In this document: one piece after another, positions 49,582-57,955 of the stretch
Layout: every line of letters begins with the position of its first letter
Numbering within the stretch: position 1 is the first letter of the stretch
Source of the DNA: Pseudomonas sp. PB120
GTDB taxonomy: Bacteria; Pseudomonadota; Gammaproteobacteria; Pseudomonadales; Pseudomonadaceae
DNA length: 64,000 nucleotides
Assembly: GCF_009761815.1 (NCBI RefSeq)
Contig: NZ_RWIN01000089.1
Span: 1-64,000 of the forward strand
Direction: 5' to 3'
The notes under the pieces: model-generated
Seen by the model: the letters and a program-made list of their open reading frames with translations, nothing else
What the model was told of the DNA's origin: nothing
Databases searched by the model: none
Position numbers and translations under genes: made by a program

Positions 49582-50661
49582 ATGACCCGTCTACTGCGCT
49601 ACACCCTGCTCACCCTGCTGATCGTCATCGCCGTATTCGCCTTACTGCTCTACAACCTGACCTGGCGCCCCGGGGCCAAGGAAGTGTTGCCGGTCAGTTG
49701 CAACGCCAAGGCGCCGACCCTGGTACCGGGCCAGGCATTGAAAGTGATGACCTGGAACGTCCAGTTCCTCGCGGGCAAACGCTACGTGTTCTGGAATGAC
49801 CTGGCGCACGGCGACGACGAAAGCCCGACCGCCGAAGACATGGCCTTCAGCCTTGATGAAGTGGCACGGGTGATTCGGGATGAGCAACCGGACATCGTGC
49901 TGTTGCAAGAACTGGATGACGGCGCCAAGGCCAGCGATTACCAGAATCAGCTCAAGCTGCTTCAGGAGCGGGTCGCCGACCTGTATCCGTGCAGTGCCCA
50001 CGCCTTCGACTGGAAAGCCGATTTCGTCCCTGATCCGCACATCTTCGGCAGCGTTGGCCGCCAGTTGGCGACCCTGAGCCGTTTCCAGATCGAACACGCC
50101 GAACGCCTGCAACTGCCGACCCTGCCGGCCAATGTCATCAGCCGCCAGTTCAAGCCGAAAAACGCCTTGCTGGTGAGTTACCTGCCCTTGAGCGATGGCG
50201 GGCAGATGGCGGTGCTCAACACCCATCTGGACCGCGTCACCGAACCCGACCAGACCTTGCAGGACCAGGTGACAGTAGTCGCCAAGGTGCTCGACAAGTA
50301 CGAAAGCCGTGGCACGCCCTGGCTGATCGGCGGCGACTTCAACCTGTTGCCGCTGGGGCAATACCGACGGTTGCCGACTGACCAGCGCACGCCTTACACC
50401 ACCGACAGCGCCCTGCATCTGCTGTGGGACCGGTACCCGATGATCCCGACCAACAACGAAGCCAGCGGCGTCGACCGGGCGCGGTGGCTGACCCACTACC
50501 CGAACGACTTCGGCTTGAACGGCCCGGACCGCACGGTCGATTACCTGTTCTACAGCCCGCGCATCAAACGGGTCGAGGCGATGGTGCGGCAGGACGACAC
50601 CTTGCGGATCTCCGATCATTTGCCGGTGATCGCGCGTTTCCTCCTGCCGGCAGCGCCCTAG
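49582..50661 (+). CDS. membrane-anchored endonuclease/exonuclease/phosphatase-family protein
   Basis: A 359-residue EEP-fold hydrolase. A single N-terminal helix (about 7-25) anchors it, so the catalytic domain faces the periplasm. Fold motifs are MTWNVQFLAG, LLQELDDG (metal-binding Glu), GGDFNLLP and SDHLPV (catalytic His/Asp). Members cut phosphodiesters in DNA, lipids or sugars; the substrate is unknown. The ATG at 49582 marks the start of the anchor. Confidence 0.85.
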   Translation: MTRLLRYTLLTLLIVIAVFALLLYNLTWRPGAKEVLPVSCNAKAPTLVPGQALKVMTWNVQFLAGKRYVFWNDLAHGDDESPTAEDMAFSLDEVARVIRDEQPDIVLLQELDDGAKASDYQNQLKLLQERVADLYPCSAHAFDWKADFVPDPHIFGSVGRQLATLSRFQIEHAERLQLPTLPANVISRQFKPKNALLVSYLPLSDGGQMAVLNTHLDRVTEPDQTLQDQVTVVAKVLDKYESRGTPWLIGGDFNLLPLGQYRRLPTDQRTPYTTDSALHLLWDRYPMIPTNNEASGVDRARWLTHYPNDFGLNGPDRTVDYLFYSPRIKRVEAMVRQDDTLRISDHLPVIARFLLPAAP

Positions 50662-50680
50662 TCTCAGCTCAAACCAAAAC

Positions 50681-50771
50681 CTGTGGGAGCCAGCCTGCTG
50701 GCGATAGCGGTGTGTCAGGCAATATCTCCACAACTGATACACCGCCATCGCCAGCAGGCTGGCTCCCACAG
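50681..50771. repeat. REPIN, GAGCCAGC variant
   Basis: CTGTGGGAGCCAGCCTGCTG at 50681-50700 faces CAGCAGGCTGGCTCCCACAG at 50752-50771, with a further GCGGTGTGTCAG dyad inside. Confidence 0.87.
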
Positions 50772-50797
50772 GGGTTTGTGTATGAGCAATTCCCGTA

Positions 50798-51634
50798 TCA
50801 ATGCGCTTCCTCCAACTCATCATGCAGCAGCCCGAATATCTTGCGCTTCATGTCGATAAATGAGCGCTCCATCACCATGTCGAGGGTTCGTGGGCGTTCG
50901 ATCGGCACGTCCAGGATCTGCTTGATCCGCCCCGGCCGGGCGCCCATCACGTAGACCCGATCACCCAGCAGAATCGCCTCGTCGATGTCGTGGGTCACAA
51001 ACAGCACGGTCTTCTTGCTGTTGCCCCAGACCCTTAACAACAACTGCTGCATTTGCAGGCGAGTCTGGCTGTCGAGCGCGCCGAACGGCTCGTCCATCAG
51101 CAGGATTTGCGGGTCATTGGCCAGCGCGCGCGCAATTGCCACGCGTTGCATCATGCCGCCCGAAAGCTGCTTGGCGTAGTTGTCGGCGAACCCCGTCAAG
51201 CCGACTTCGTTGACGTAGTAGTCGACGATTTCCTTGCGCTGTGCAGCCGCCATCCCGCGACGTTTGAGACCAAACTCGACGTTCTGCCGCACGGTCAGCC
51301 ACGGGAACAGTGTGTAACTCTGGAACACCATGCCCCGGTCCGCACCCGGCCCCTGCACTTGCTGGCCACCGACGTAGATCTCGCCTTCGGTGGGCTCGTT
51401 CAGTCCGGCCGTGAGGTACAGCAAGCTCGATTTGCCGCACCCCGACGGCCCCACCAGCACCGCGAATTGCTGATCCGGCACTTCGAACGACACCTGCTCC
51501 AGCGCGGTGAACATACCGCCGTCAGGTTTCTGGTAGCGCAAGCTGACCTTGTCCACTTGCAGGCGTGGCGCCGCCTGGGACGCGTTGACCGTCGGGGTGA
51601 CCAGACGCGGGTTGACTGCGGTTACTGAGCCCAT
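50798..51634 (-). CDS. ABC transporter ATP-binding protein (nitrate/sulfonate type)
   Basis: A 278-residue ATPase of the NrtD/SsuB/TauB branch. Walker A is GPSGCGKSS, the signature LSGGMMQRV, Walker B ILLMDEPFGALD. It drives the importer whose permease gene it overlaps by 13 bp and whose binding protein lies upstream. The genes run binding protein, permease, ATPase. Confidence 0.93.
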   Translation of the reverse strand: MGSVTAVNPRLVTPTVNASQAAPRLQVDKVSLRYQKPDGGMFTALEQVSFEVPDQQFAVLVGPSGCGKSSLLYLTAGLNEPTEGEIYVGGQQVQGPGADRGMVFQSYTLFPWLTVRQNVEFGLKRRGMAAAQRKEIVDYYVNEVGLTGFADNYAKQLSGGMMQRVAIARALANDPQILLMDEPFGALDSQTRLQMQQLLLRVWGNSKKTVLFVTHDIDEAILLGDRVYVMGARPGRIKQILDVPIERPRTLDMVMERSFIDMKRKIFGLLHDELEEAH

Positions 51635-52425
51635 GCGGCGATCCTCAGACGTAGGAAACGGAACAGTTGATCGGTGACCAGGCCCAGCAGGCCGATGATC
51701 GCGATTGCCAGGAAAATCACATCCACTTGAAAGCCGCGCATGGCTTTAAGGCTCAGGTAACCCAGGCCACTGGACGCGGCGACGAGCTCGGCAACCACCA
51801 GGTAAGTCCAGGCCCAGCCCATGGTCACGCGCAAGGTGTCGAGCACACCCGGCAGCGACGCCGGGGCGATCACGTGCAGCACTGCATCACGACGGGTCGA
51901 GCCGAGGGTATAGGAGGCGTTGATCAAGTCTTTGGAGATGCCTTTGGACACGTCCGCGATCATCACCAGCTGCTGGAAAAACACGCCGAAGATGATCACC
52001 GAGACGCGTTGCTCCAGGCCGATGCCGATCCACAGAATGAACAACGGCACGAACGAGGTCACCGGCAGGTAGCGGATGAAGTTGACCATCGGCTCGAGGA
52101 ACGCCTGGACGATGCGGAAGCTGCCCATCAACAAGCCCAGCGGCACCGCCACCAGGGACGAAACGATGAAACCGACCATCACCACTTCGAGACTGGCCCA
52201 CACATGCAGGCCGAGGGTGCCATCACGGCCCAGGCGCAAAGCGGCCTCGACCACCGCACCCGGAGTCGGCAGGAACATGCCCGGCACCACGCCGCCGTAC
52301 GACAACCCGGCCCACAGGCCGATCAACAACACCCAGGCCAGACCACTCGCGCTCCAGATGACCTGCACAGGCAGGCCGGTCTTGGGCGTGATGCAGCGGC
52401 TCAGCCATGAATTGCGCTTGAACAT
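51622..52425 (-). CDS. ABC transporter permease (nitrate/sulfonate type)
   Basis: A 267-residue inner-membrane subunit with about six helices, of the SsuC/TauC family. The EAA-like loop appears near the DVSKGISKDLINASYTLG stretch and contacts the ATPase. It starts 9 bp after the binding protein gene. Confidence 0.92.
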   Translation of the reverse strand: MFKRNSWLSRCITPKTGLPVQVIWSASGLAWVLLIGLWAGLSYGGVVPGMFLPTPGAVVEAALRLGRDGTLGLHVWASLEVVMVGFIVSSLVAVPLGLLMGSFRIVQAFLEPMVNFIRYLPVTSFVPLFILWIGIGLEQRVSVIIFGVFFQQLVMIADVSKGISKDLINASYTLGSTRRDAVLHVIAPASLPGVLDTLRVTMGWAWTYLVVAELVAASSGLGYLSLKAMRGFQVDVIFLAIAIIGLLGLVTDQLFRFLRLRIAAWAQ

Positions 52426-52434
52426 GGGAACCTC

Positions 52435-53421
52435 CTAAAGCGGACTGACGAAACGGTTGTCGATCAGGTCGTCATTGCTGACGTTGTAGGGTTTGCCCTG
52501 CAATTCACTGGCGGTTTCGTTGGCCAGTTTGATCAACGGTTCGCTGTCACCCGGCTTGCCCGGCGAGCCCAAGAGTTTTTCGCTCATCGCCTGGTCGTAG
52601 AAGCGCACGCCTTGAGCGGCGGCGGCCAGTTCCTTCGGATCGGCGAGGTAACCGCCGACGCCTTTGGCCATGATTTTGTAAGCTTCCTCTGGGTGTTCCT
52701 GGGTGTATTTCACGGCTTTGTACAGGCCGGCGACCAAGGCCTTGACGTCTGCCGGCTGCTTCTCGATCACCGAGCAGTTCAGCGCGACCACGTCGACGAT
52801 GACGCCTGGCGTGCTGCTGCTGTCGATCAGCACCTTGCCTTGCTGTTTGTCGCGGACCATCGACAGGTGCGGTTCCCACGTCACGGCGGCGGGCACGCGA
52901 CCGGCGATGAACGCGGTGGCGGCGTCGTCAGCCGTCATGTTCTGCACGGTGATATCGCTCATGGTCATGCCGTGTTTTTTCAGCAGGTAGGACAGCCAGA
53001 ACTGCGAGGTCGACCCTTCGTTCACGGCCACAGCTTTGCCTTTGAGCTCTTGCAGGCTCTTGACGTCCTTGCCCACCAGCACACCGTCGCCACCATGGCT
53101 GTCATCGAGTGCGGCAACAGCCTTGAAGCAGAATTGCGGGCGGTACTTCAGCACTTCATCGATGGTCGACGCCGAGCCGGACAACTCGCCCGAGGCCTGG
53201 GCAGCCATGTACATCGAGGCTTCTTCGACGACGGGCAACTCGACAGTCAAACCGCCTTCCTTGAAGTAGCCCAGGTCCTGAGCCAGGTAGAGGGTGCCGT
53301 AACCGACCCACGTGGTATGGCCGATGGACAGGGTGCCGGCCTGGGCGCTGGTGGCGACCGTCGCGGCGATGGCGGTGATCGCCAATGGATGAGCGAAGCG
53401 GGTAAACAAGGACTTGATCAT
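52435..53421 (-). CDS. periplasmic substrate-binding protein (nitrate/sulfonate type)
   Basis: A 328-residue binding protein with a signal peptide (cleavage after ATSAQA, residue 28). It begins GTLSIGHTTWVGYGTLYLA and has the NMT1/TauA-like fold; the ASGELSGSASTIDEVL and WEPHLSMV segments fit that group. Nearby transaminase and aldehyde dehydrogenase genes, linked through a shared promoter element, suggest an amine or amino-sulfonate substrate rather than nitrate. This is inference. Confidence 0.88.
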   Translation of the reverse strand: MIKSLFTRFAHPLAITAIAATVATSAQAGTLSIGHTTWVGYGTLYLAQDLGYFKEGGLTVELPVVEEASMYMAAQASGELSGSASTIDEVLKYRPQFCFKAVAALDDSHGGDGVLVGKDVKSLQELKGKAVAVNEGSTSQFWLSYLLKKHGMTMSDITVQNMTADDAATAFIAGRVPAAVTWEPHLSMVRDKQQGKVLIDSSSTPGVIVDVVALNCSVIEKQPADVKALVAGLYKAVKYTQEHPEEAYKIMAKGVGGYLADPKELAAAAQGVRFYDQAMSEKLLGSPGKPGDSEPLIKLANETASELQGKPYNVSNDDLIDNRFVSPL

Positions 53422-53572
53422 GGAGCACTCCCAAAGCTGTTGATTTAGTTTTGTCATGGGCAGTACGGCCAGCGGCCTCGGGTAAGCGCTGCTGCCTGAG
53501 GTCTCTGATGAACCTTTCGGCGGGCAGCATTCGGCTGACTGGCGAGGTCGATGTTGGACCACGGCGGGGATT

Positions 53573-53621
53573 AGGAAAATTAGGAAATATGTCGATGGGA
53601 GTGATGAAAAAACTGGGTAGC
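53573..53621 (-). promoter_or_regulatory. 49-bp shared promoter element, copy 1
   Basis: Plus-strand order: AGGAAAATTAGGAAATATGT-C (53573-53593), a 10-bp variable spacer, then ATGAAAAAACTGGGTAGC (53604-53621). The copy at 56742-56790 matches at 18/21 and 17/18 positions outside the spacer, with equal spacing. It lies 150-200 bp upstream of the binding-protein gene. Confidence 0.7.
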
Positions 53622-53700
53622 GTGCGCGGAAAAAGGGCGGGGTTTGCGGGGGTGCACAGAGCAGGTGCAAAACTGGAGAAATGCATTGAATGGGAAAAAG

Positions 53701-53778
53701 CCATCGCGAGCAGGCTCACTCCCACATTGGATCTGTGTCGATCACAAATCCCCTGTGGGAGCGAGCCTGCTCGCGATG
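53701..53778. repeat. REPIN
   Basis: CCATCGCGAGCAGGCTCACT at 53701-53720 faces AGCGAGCCTGCTCGCGATGA near 53760-53779. Confidence 0.83.
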
Positions 53779-53801
53779 AGGCCCGAACGAACGCTACAAA
53801 A

Positions 53802-55172
53802 TCAGAGCCGACCGTATTCCTTCGCCGTACGATCAACCGCTTTCAACGTCTTGCCGACCAGCTCATCAATCTCTTCCCGGCTGGCAATCAATGCCGGCGC
53901 CATGATCATCCGTCCCAGCGTCGAACGAATGATCACCCCTTCCTCAAAGCCGATCGTGCGGCAACGCCAGGCAATGTCGTTCTCGTTGGCAAAACGCTTG
54001 CGGCTGGTTTTGTCCTCGGCCAATTGCAGCGCGGCGACCATCCCCACACCCTGGATATCACCCACCAACGGGTGATTGCCGAACACCTCGCGCAAGCACT
54101 GTTGCAGGTACGGCCCGATGTCATCCTTGACCCGCGTCACCACGCCTTCATCGCGCAACGCCTTGAGGTTGGCAATGGCCACCGCCGCCGCGACCGGGTG
54201 GCCGGAGTAGGTCAGGCCGTGGGCGAACACCCCGCCCTGCTCCACCAGTACCTGAGCCATTTTCTTCGACAGGATCAGGCCGCCCATGGGGATGTAGCCG
54301 GAGGTCAACCCCTTGGCAATCGACAGTGTGTCGGGCTCGAAACCGAAGTACTCGTGGGCGAACCATTCGCCGGTGCGACCGAAGCCACCGATCACTTCGT
54401 CGGCGCACAGCAGCACGTTGTACTTGCGGCAGATCCGCTGAATTTCCGGCCAGTAACTTTCTGGCGGGAAGATCATTCCGCCCGCGCCCTGGAACGGCTC
54501 GGCAATGAACCCGGCGACCTTGTCGGCGCCCAGTTCAAGAATCTTCGCTTCCAGTTGTTGCGCCGCCCGCAGGCCGAACTCAGCCGGGGTCAGGTTGCCT
54601 TCGTGGGCGAAGAAATACGGCTCGTCGATGTGCTCGATGTCCGGAATCATGCCGCCCATTTCGTGCATGAACTTCATGCCGCCGAGGGCCGTCGCCGCCA
54701 GGGTCGAGCCGTGGTATCCGTTCCAGCGCCCGATCATGATTTTCTTCTCGGGCTTGCCGAGCACTTGCCAATAACGACGCACGGTGCGGATCAGCACCTC
54801 GTTGGCTTCAGAGCCGGAGTTGGTGTAGATCGCGTGGCTGTAGTGCCCCGGCAGCAGGCTGAACAGCAGCTCCGAGAGTTCGATCACCTGCGGGTGGGTG
54901 GTGTGGAAAAACATGTTGTAGTACGGCAGCTGCTCAAGTTGTTGAGTTGCCGCTGCCGCCAGGTCCTTGCGGCCATAACCGAGGTTGGTGCACCACAGCC
55001 CGGACATGCCGTCGAGGTAGCGCCGACCATCGTTGTCCCACAGGTGCAGGCGCTCGCCACGGACCATCACACGCGGCCCTTCGTCGTTGAGTGCCTTTTG
55101 ATCGACGAATGCATGGATGTGGTGCGCAGCATCGGCGGCCTGGTAGTCGCGGGTTTCACGTGGGGTGGTCAT
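53802..55172 (-). CDS. class III (omega-amino) transaminase
   Basis: A 456-residue PLP enzyme of the aminotransferase class III group that includes putrescine-, cadaverine- and beta-alanine-pyruvate transaminases. The PLP lysine is K287 in LSIAKGLTSG and the pyridine-nitrogen Asp is D258 in CADEVIGGFGRTG. It moves the amino group of a terminal amine to pyruvate, yielding an aldehyde; the next gene encodes an aldehyde dehydrogenase (21-bp gap), a usual pairing for amine breakdown. It resembles SpuC-type enzymes but substrate is not proven. Confidence 0.92.
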   Translation of the reverse strand: MTTPRETRDYQAADAAHHIHAFVDQKALNDEGPRVMVRGERLHLWDNDGRRYLDGMSGLWCTNLGYGRKDLAAAATQQLEQLPYYNMFFHTTHPQVIELSELLFSLLPGHYSHAIYTNSGSEANEVLIRTVRRYWQVLGKPEKKIMIGRWNGYHGSTLAATALGGMKFMHEMGGMIPDIEHIDEPYFFAHEGNLTPAEFGLRAAQQLEAKILELGADKVAGFIAEPFQGAGGMIFPPESYWPEIQRICRKYNVLLCADEVIGGFGRTGEWFAHEYFGFEPDTLSIAKGLTSGYIPMGGLILSKKMAQVLVEQGGVFAHGLTYSGHPVAAAVAIANLKALRDEGVVTRVKDDIGPYLQQCLREVFGNHPLVGDIQGVGMVAALQLAEDKTSRKRFANENDIAWRCRTIGFEEGVIIRSTLGRMIMAPALIASREEIDELVGKTLKAVDRTAKEYGRL

Positions 55173-55193
55173 CGCCAGTTCTCCGTTTTGTTA

Positions 55194-56699
55194 TTAGCGC
55201 AGCTGAAACCAGGTGGTCTTCAACTGGGTGTATTTATCGAATGAGTGCAGCGACAGGTCACGGCCAAAACCGGACTGCTTGCCGCCGCCGAAAGGCACGG
55301 TCACGTCGAGCGCATCGACACTGTTGACCGACACGGTACCCGCTCGCAATTGCCGCGCCACGCGGTGGGCGCGATTGAGGTCGTCGGTCCACAGCGAAGC
55401 GGCCAAACCGTAAACGCTGTCGTTGGCCAGTTGCAAGGCGTGTGCCTCGTCATCGAACGCCGTGACGGCCAGCACCGGGCCAAACACTTCGTCGCGAAAC
55501 AGCGGCATGTCCGGGGTTACGCCGGTGAAAATCGTCGGCTGAATGAAGTTGTCGGAACCGTTGAAAATCGACTGCCGTCCACCACACACCTTCGTCGCGC
55601 CCTGGCGCTCGGCCTGCTCGATGAACTTCATGATGCGCGCCGTCTGGCGGCTGTCGACTATTGCCCCGGCGCTGCTCGACGGGTCCAGCGGATCGCCCGG
55701 CAACCAGCGCTCGGCCTGGGCCTTGAGGCGCTCGACGAATTCATCGTGAATCGAACGCTGCACCAGCAAACGCGAGTTGGCCGAGCACACTTCGCCCTGG
55801 TTGAAGAAGATCCCGAACGCGGCTTTCTCGGCGGCCAGGTCCAGGTCCTGGCAATCGGCGAACACCAGGTTCGCGCTCTTGCCGCCGCACTCCAGCCAGA
55901 CCTGCTTCAGGTTCGACTGCGCGGAATACTGCATGAAATATTTACCGACTTCAGTGGAGCCGGTGAACACCAGGCAATCGACATCCGGGTGCAAACCCAA
56001 GGCTTTGCCGGTCTGTTCGCCCAGCCCCGGCAGCACGTTCAGCACGCCTGCCGGCAGCCCGGCCTCCAGCGCCAGCTCGGCCAGGCGCAGGGCAGAGAAC
56101 GGTGATTGCTCGGCGGGTTTGAGGATCACCGAGTTACCGGAGGCCAGGGCCGGTGCGAGTTTCCACGCGGCCATGTCCAGCGGGAAATTCCACGGCACCA
56201 CGGCAGCCACCACACCCAGCGCTTCGCGGGTGATGGTGGCCAACACGTTTTGCGCGCTGGGGGCGACCTGGTCGTAAAGTTTGTCGAGGCTTTCGGCGTA
56301 CCAGCGAAACACCCCGGCCGCACCCGGCACGTCGATGTTGTAGGCATCCATCACCGGTTTACCCATGTTCAACGAGTCGAGCAGCGCCAGTTCTTCGCGG
56401 TGGGTCATGATCAGATCGGCCAGGCGCAGCAACACCTGCTTGCGCTCACTGGGCGAGCGCGCCGACCACGTCCCGGCTTCAAATACCTGCCGCGTATTGT
56501 TGACGGCGGCGTTCACGTCTTCATTGCCGCACGCCGCCACGTTGGCCAGGCACTGGCCAGTGGCGGGGTTGATCGCGGCGAAGGTCTGTCCCGACTGCGC
56601 CGGGCGGCGCTTGCCGTCGATCAGGGCCAGGTCGGGAAACCGCAGCTCGGCGGCCTTTTTTTGCCAATATGCAAGCTCGAACACGTTCAGATGCTCCAT
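55194..56699 (-). CDS. aldehyde dehydrogenase, PuuC/KauB-like
   Basis: A 501-residue NAD(P)-dependent aldehyde dehydrogenase. The catalytic Glu is E270 in LECGGKSANLV and the nucleophile C305 in NQGEVCSANSR; the nucleotide motif is FTGSTEVGK. The best resemblance is to gamma-glutamyl-aminobutyraldehyde or aminoaldehyde dehydrogenases. It heads the operon with the transaminase. ATG at 56699 has only a weak AAGAAA site ahead, but fits the family's N-terminus; a reading 66 codons longer is unlikely. Confidence 0.93.
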   Translation of the reverse strand: MEHLNVFELAYWQKKAAELRFPDLALIDGKRRPAQSGQTFAAINPATGQCLANVAACGNEDVNAAVNNTRQVFEAGTWSARSPSERKQVLLRLADLIMTHREELALLDSLNMGKPVMDAYNIDVPGAAGVFRWYAESLDKLYDQVAPSAQNVLATITREALGVVAAVVPWNFPLDMAAWKLAPALASGNSVILKPAEQSPFSALRLAELALEAGLPAGVLNVLPGLGEQTGKALGLHPDVDCLVFTGSTEVGKYFMQYSAQSNLKQVWLECGGKSANLVFADCQDLDLAAEKAAFGIFFNQGEVCSANSRLLVQRSIHDEFVERLKAQAERWLPGDPLDPSSSAGAIVDSRQTARIMKFIEQAERQGATKVCGGRQSIFNGSDNFIQPTIFTGVTPDMPLFRDEVFGPVLAVTAFDDEAHALQLANDSVYGLAASLWTDDLNRAHRVARQLRAGTVSVNSVDALDVTVPFGGGKQSGFGRDLSLHSFDKYTQLKTTWFQLR

Positions 56700-56741
56700 G
56701 GGCTTTTCTTGTGGATTGGATGGTGGCTCAGGCCCGTGTCG

Positions 56742-56790
56742 AGGAAAAATAGTAAAAATGTCTTCGCAGACCATGAAAAAACTGGGCAGC
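56742..56790 (-). promoter_or_regulatory. 49-bp shared promoter element, copy 2
   Basis: AGGAAAAATAGTAAAAATGT-C (56742-56762), a 10-bp spacer, ATGAAAAAACTGGGCAGC (56773-56790). It lies 43-91 bp upstream of the aldehyde dehydrogenase and about 120 bp from the LysR start, so it could bind that regulator and hold the promoter. Confidence 0.7.
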
Positions 56791-56911
56791 CCATCTCCCC
56801 CGTGACGCGGTATGTGGTTATTGTTCGAGCACAACAACACCGTCGTCAGAACGGATGCGGGCGGCTCGCAATTTGCTTGGAGGACGCGTTCCTCCACCCC
56901 CGAGGTTTGCT

Positions 56912-57835
56912 GTGGCTGCCTACAACCTGCGTCAACTGAAATACTTCATCACCACCGTCGAATGCGGCAGCGTTGCCGAGGCTTCGCGCAAGCTGTACAT
57001 CGCCCAACCGGCGATTTCCACGGCGATCAAAGGCCTGGAAGACAGCTTCGGCGTGCAACTGCTGATCCGTCATCACGCGCAAGGCGTATCCCTGACCCCG
57101 AGCGGCGCACGCTTCTACCGCAAGGCCCAGGAACTGTTGCGCATGGCCAAGGAGTTCGAGCAGAACGCCCTGGCCGACAACGACGTGGTGTCCGGGCAAA
57201 TCGATATCGGCTGTTTTGAGACGGTGGCACCGCTGTACCTGCCGCAGTTGATCGCCGGGTTCTCGGCGTTGTACCCGGGGGTGAAAATCCGCATCCGCGA
57301 CGGCGAGCAACAAGAGCTGGTGCAAGGCCTGACCTCGGGCACGTTCGACCTGGCGATCCTTTACGAACACGACCTCGACGCCACCATCGAAACCGAACCG
57401 CTGATGCCCGCGCAGCGGCCTTACGCGTTGCTGCCAGCAGATCATCGCTTTGCCCAGCTCAAGCAAGTGTCACTGCGCGACCTGTGCCTGGAGCCGATGA
57501 TCCTGCTGGACGTGCAACCCAGCCGGACCTACTTCGTCAGCCTGTTCGAAGAGCTGAACCTGTCGCCAAACATCGCCTTCAGCTCCCCGTCGATCGAGAT
57601 GGTCCGGGGCATGGTCGGCCAGGGTTTCGGCTTCTCGATCCTGGTCACCCGCCCGCATTCGGAATGCACCTACGACGGGCAGAAAGTGGTGTGCGTGGAC
57701 ATCGTCGAAGACATCACCGGCTCAGGGCTGGTGGCGGCGTGGTTGAAGCGCGGGCAGTTGACCAAACCGGCGCAGTTGTTTGCGGATTACTGCAGGGAGC
57801 AGCTCACTGCCAAAGCCGAAAGATCACAGGGCTGA
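56912..57835 (+). CDS. LysR-family regulator of the amine module
   Basis: A 307-residue regulator with an HTH at about 4-62 (GSVAEASRKLYIAQPAISTA) and a LysR effector domain. It is divergent from the aldehyde dehydrogenase gene over 212 bp, the normal LysR arrangement, and the 49-bp element lies in that gap. GTG at 56912 is chosen because GAGG lies 7 nt upstream and family N-termini read NLRQLKYF. Confidence 0.92.
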   Translation: MAAYNLRQLKYFITTVECGSVAEASRKLYIAQPAISTAIKGLEDSFGVQLLIRHHAQGVSLTPSGARFYRKAQELLRMAKEFEQNALADNDVVSGQIDIGCFETVAPLYLPQLIAGFSALYPGVKIRIRDGEQQELVQGLTSGTFDLAILYEHDLDATIETEPLMPAQRPYALLPADHRFAQLKQVSLRDLCLEPMILLDVQPSRTYFVSLFEELNLSPNIAFSSPSIEMVRGMVGQGFGFSILVTRPHSECTYDGQKVVCVDIVEDITGSGLVAAWLKRGQLTKPAQLFADYCREQLTAKAERSQG

Positions 57836-57855
57836 CTCGGTGGGACCCACCACCC

Positions 57856-57875
57856 TGTAGGAGCTTGCTCCTACA
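57856..57875. repeat. short REP-like hairpin
   Basis: TGTAGGAGC-TT-GCTCCTACA, a perfect 9-bp stem, 20 bp after the LysR stop. It marks the left edge of the lower-GC segment. Confidence 0.7.
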
Positions 57876-57955
57876 AGGCACTCCCAGCATCCCTGAGGTT
57901 CCAGTGGGGAAAGCCAACTGTCGAGGCGACTGAAATAGTTCAGGCCCACCTCCCC

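Larger units (their letters stand above)
53422..53801. other. transporter / transaminase intergenic region
   Basis: A 380-bp gap. It holds a REPIN next to the transaminase stop and, nearer the transporter, the 49-bp element shared with the aldehyde dehydrogenase promoter. No small gene is convincing. Confidence 0.7.

Noticed and set aside
53451..55244. 597-codon frame opposite the transaminase
   Set aside because: The minus-strand protein has all PLP-enzyme motifs; the plus-strand frame is a shadow that runs on through a REPIN.
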